Position numbers and translations under genes: made by a program. From Paraspadella gotoi (lineage: Eukaryota; Chaetognatha), in the NCBI GenBank assembly GCA_051294375.1, contig CM119264.1, positions 2,497,631 to 2,561,630 on the forward strand: a stretch of 64,000 nucleotides of DNA, written 5' to 3'. The stretch's first letter is position 1; each line of letters opens with the position of its first letter. The notes beneath the pieces are model-generated. The model saw nothing but the letters and a program-made list of their open reading frames with translations. It made no database searches and was not told the origin of the DNA. Of the stretch, positions 62,126 to 64,000 are shown one piece after another.

Positions 62126-64000
62126 GGTTTTTTCTTTTCGCTATCTGTGACGTCCGTTTTCGTGAATTTCACAATTTAGATAACAGAGAATTTTTCGTTG
62201 GTGAATGGATTAATAATTTGTGATTGGCTTGTGAACCGTCGCATCTGTTTTCCTCACTCTTTTGACTCTTGACTTCATCTGACTCGATCCTTCACTTCTC
62301 ATGCCCCCCGCCTCGCCGTCGCTTTGATTCCTTGAGGGTCAAAAACCAAGAATTTTGAAAAAAATTTTACAATAAAAATAATGATAAATACATAACATTC
62401 TCAAATACTTGTCACAAAGCTATTTTATAAATTTTAATTAAAAAATAAATGGAAGTTTTAAATTAATTGATAATTAATCAACATTTCAAATCATTCTAAA
62501 CAGAGATTTTGAACTAATTATTGCTAAGGAAGCCAGAGACAAGAGGAAATGGTAGGGACGCAATGAATTGTGAATAAGACGACGACGATGACGATGACGA
62601 CGACGACCGTGACGACGACCGATGATGACGACGACATACAAAGCGAAAAAGATTCCTTTATAAAAATTCAAAAAAATCAGAGGGCTATGTTAAAAAACAT
62701 CGAAAAAAAGACGTACTGACTCGTAAACATTAGGTTTTTGGTTTGATGGGCTACATTCAGCTCATTCACAGTTTGTTAATATATACTCAACGTTTTAAAA
62801 AGGAACGCAAATTAATTCGACAATAAGATCTTGGTCGGTCTGTCATTTCCTCCGCAAGGATTCTCCCGTATTTCATCTCCGGTTCCTCGCAAGGCGATCC
62901 AAGATGCTTTCAATGTGGCTCATGTCAGAGTCGGCGGTCGGACGGCTTGTCCAGAAAAATTGCAACCTGAAACCAATTGGGGGGGGGGGGGTTAGGATTA
63001 AACAGAACTAAATACCGAGAGGTAATTCACCAACTCAGAGAAATTATAACATTAAAATTAATAAATAACTGATAGATTATAAATAAAATGAAATAAATAA
63101 TAAAAAATAAATAATCGAAGTCAATCAATCAAGTCAATCATCAAATCAACTAACTATGAATGAATGAATGAATCAAATCAACATCAATCCATCAAGTCAA
63201 TTAGTCATATAAAAATCCATATCATAATCAGCGATCATAAATCCATCAAATCAATAATTAGTCAATCAATCAATCTCATCATTCAATCAATCACAAATCA
63301 AATTAGTACAGATGTCAATCCCACATCAATTAATTAGTCAATCAAATCAATCATAGTTCAATTCATTAATCAAATCAATCAATCGCAATCAATCAAATCA
63401 ATGAATGCAATCAATCACAAGTCAAGTCAATCAACTCAAACTCAAACATACATCCCTAGGTGGTGGCGTTCTCGCACAAACGACGAAGAGTTGGACGCCT
63501 CGTGTCGACGAGACGCACGTGTCTCGAAAGCGGCGACGACAGGTCGGGACTGCTTGTTGAAGACTTTAGCGGAAGCCAAACTCGAGACGTTTGGTAGCTT
63601 TGAGGTTTTTTTGAGGGTGTTAGCCGCAAGCGATGGGTTACGGGACACTCGTGCCCAGTTGGCAACTCACACGCAGTCCTTTTATACCAGGAAGGCATTA
63701 AGGTTAAATCATAATATGATCGGGAAATTACAATAAGAAAAGGTACATTTTTTCTTCTAGCTTCAAATTTTTTTTTCTCGACATACATTTCGCTATCGAT
63801 TGAATATTTGGGCCGAAACCGTTTTTCGCCGCAGGACATTCAGAAACATTACCTTAATTTCTTTAAAAAGAAATTGTTTAAAAAGAAAAAAATTATTCTC
63901 TCTCTCTCTCTCCTCTCTTCGTCCACTCCTCCTCGTGCGCATCCTCTCTTTCATCCGTCTCGCTCGTCTCTCTCGTCTCATCTCTCTCCTCGCCCTCATG
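62126..64000. other. Right-end region without a confident gene
   Basis: I see no recognisable protein. A small minus-strand frame near 62969-62880 follows an acceptor-like GGTTTCAG and ends in DMSHIESILDRLARNRR and a stop, so it could be a terminal exon of an unseen gene. 63115-63440 is low-complexity CAATCAAAT repeat. A GC-richer island lies at 63460-63680 with open frames on both strands but no family resemblance. CT repeats resume at 63897. Confidence 0.4.
63679..63686 (-). promoter_or_regulatory. TATA-box-like site
   Basis: On the minus strand the sequence TATAAAAGG stands in a GC-mixed context at the edge of the only GC-rich island of the right end. Transcription would run toward the protease gene whose ATG is at 61673, so it might drive an upstream untranslated exon of that gene. 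No transcript evidence is available. Confidence 0.35.

Noticed and set aside
63401-63736. A 111-residue plus-strand open frame and overlapping minus-strand frames
   Set aside because: No family resemblance, no splice context, and both strands are open, as expected by chance in a GC-richer patch.

Overview
The window is animal nuclear DNA. It holds compact multi-exon genes with GT-AG introns mostly of 50-600 bp, and long runs of microsatellite in introns and intergenic DNA. The genes identify an animal: laminin gamma, a Caspr/neurexin-IV type receptor, calnexin, a fibrinogen-domain protein, a PX-BAR sorting nexin and a secreted trypsin-fold protease. I cannot name the species. Exon chains below were built by hand from splice signals, reading-phase continuity and family resemblance.

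Layout: (1) 1-2083, minus: 5' part of a SNX5/6-like sorting nexin that runs off the left edge. (2) 2141-2355: a MITE-like element with inverted repeats. (3) 3197-10270, minus: a complete laminin gamma subunit gene, 21 exons, with an apparent two-base loss in one exon. (4) 12281-19416, minus: a complete 19-exon Caspr/neurexin-IV gene of 1347 codons, with a tRNA-derived SINE in one intron. (5) 20327-22291, minus: calnexin, 4 exons. (6) 25656-34556, plus: a secreted coiled-coil protein ending in a fibrinogen domain, about 21 exons. (7) 35076-38334, minus: 3' half of a secreted V8-like serine protease with a beta-trefoil-like tail. (8) 38360-57822: a noisy second copy of 19615-38334, in the same order and orientation, full of single-base indels and starting immediately after an N gap. 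It is most simply an assembly false duplication. (9) 57823-61673, minus: 5' half of the protease gene. Removing the duplicate joins the two halves within one exon. (10) 61674-64000: no confident gene; a degenerate repeat and a TATA-like site.

Several products act at the cell surface or in the secretory route. Laminin gamma is a basement membrane trimer subunit, the Caspr protein is a septate-junction/axon-glia type receptor, calnexin is the ER lectin chaperone for glycoproteins, and the fibrinogen-domain protein and protease are secreted. This is adjacency only; no operon-like link is implied.

The least familiar items are the fibrinogen-domain protein, whose usual calcium-loop region is replaced by a decapeptide tandem repeat, and the animal V8-like protease with a beta-trefoil-like C-terminus. 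Sequence quality limits the interpretation. There are four N gaps, one 19-kb false duplicate, and probable indels in laminin gamma and the protease.
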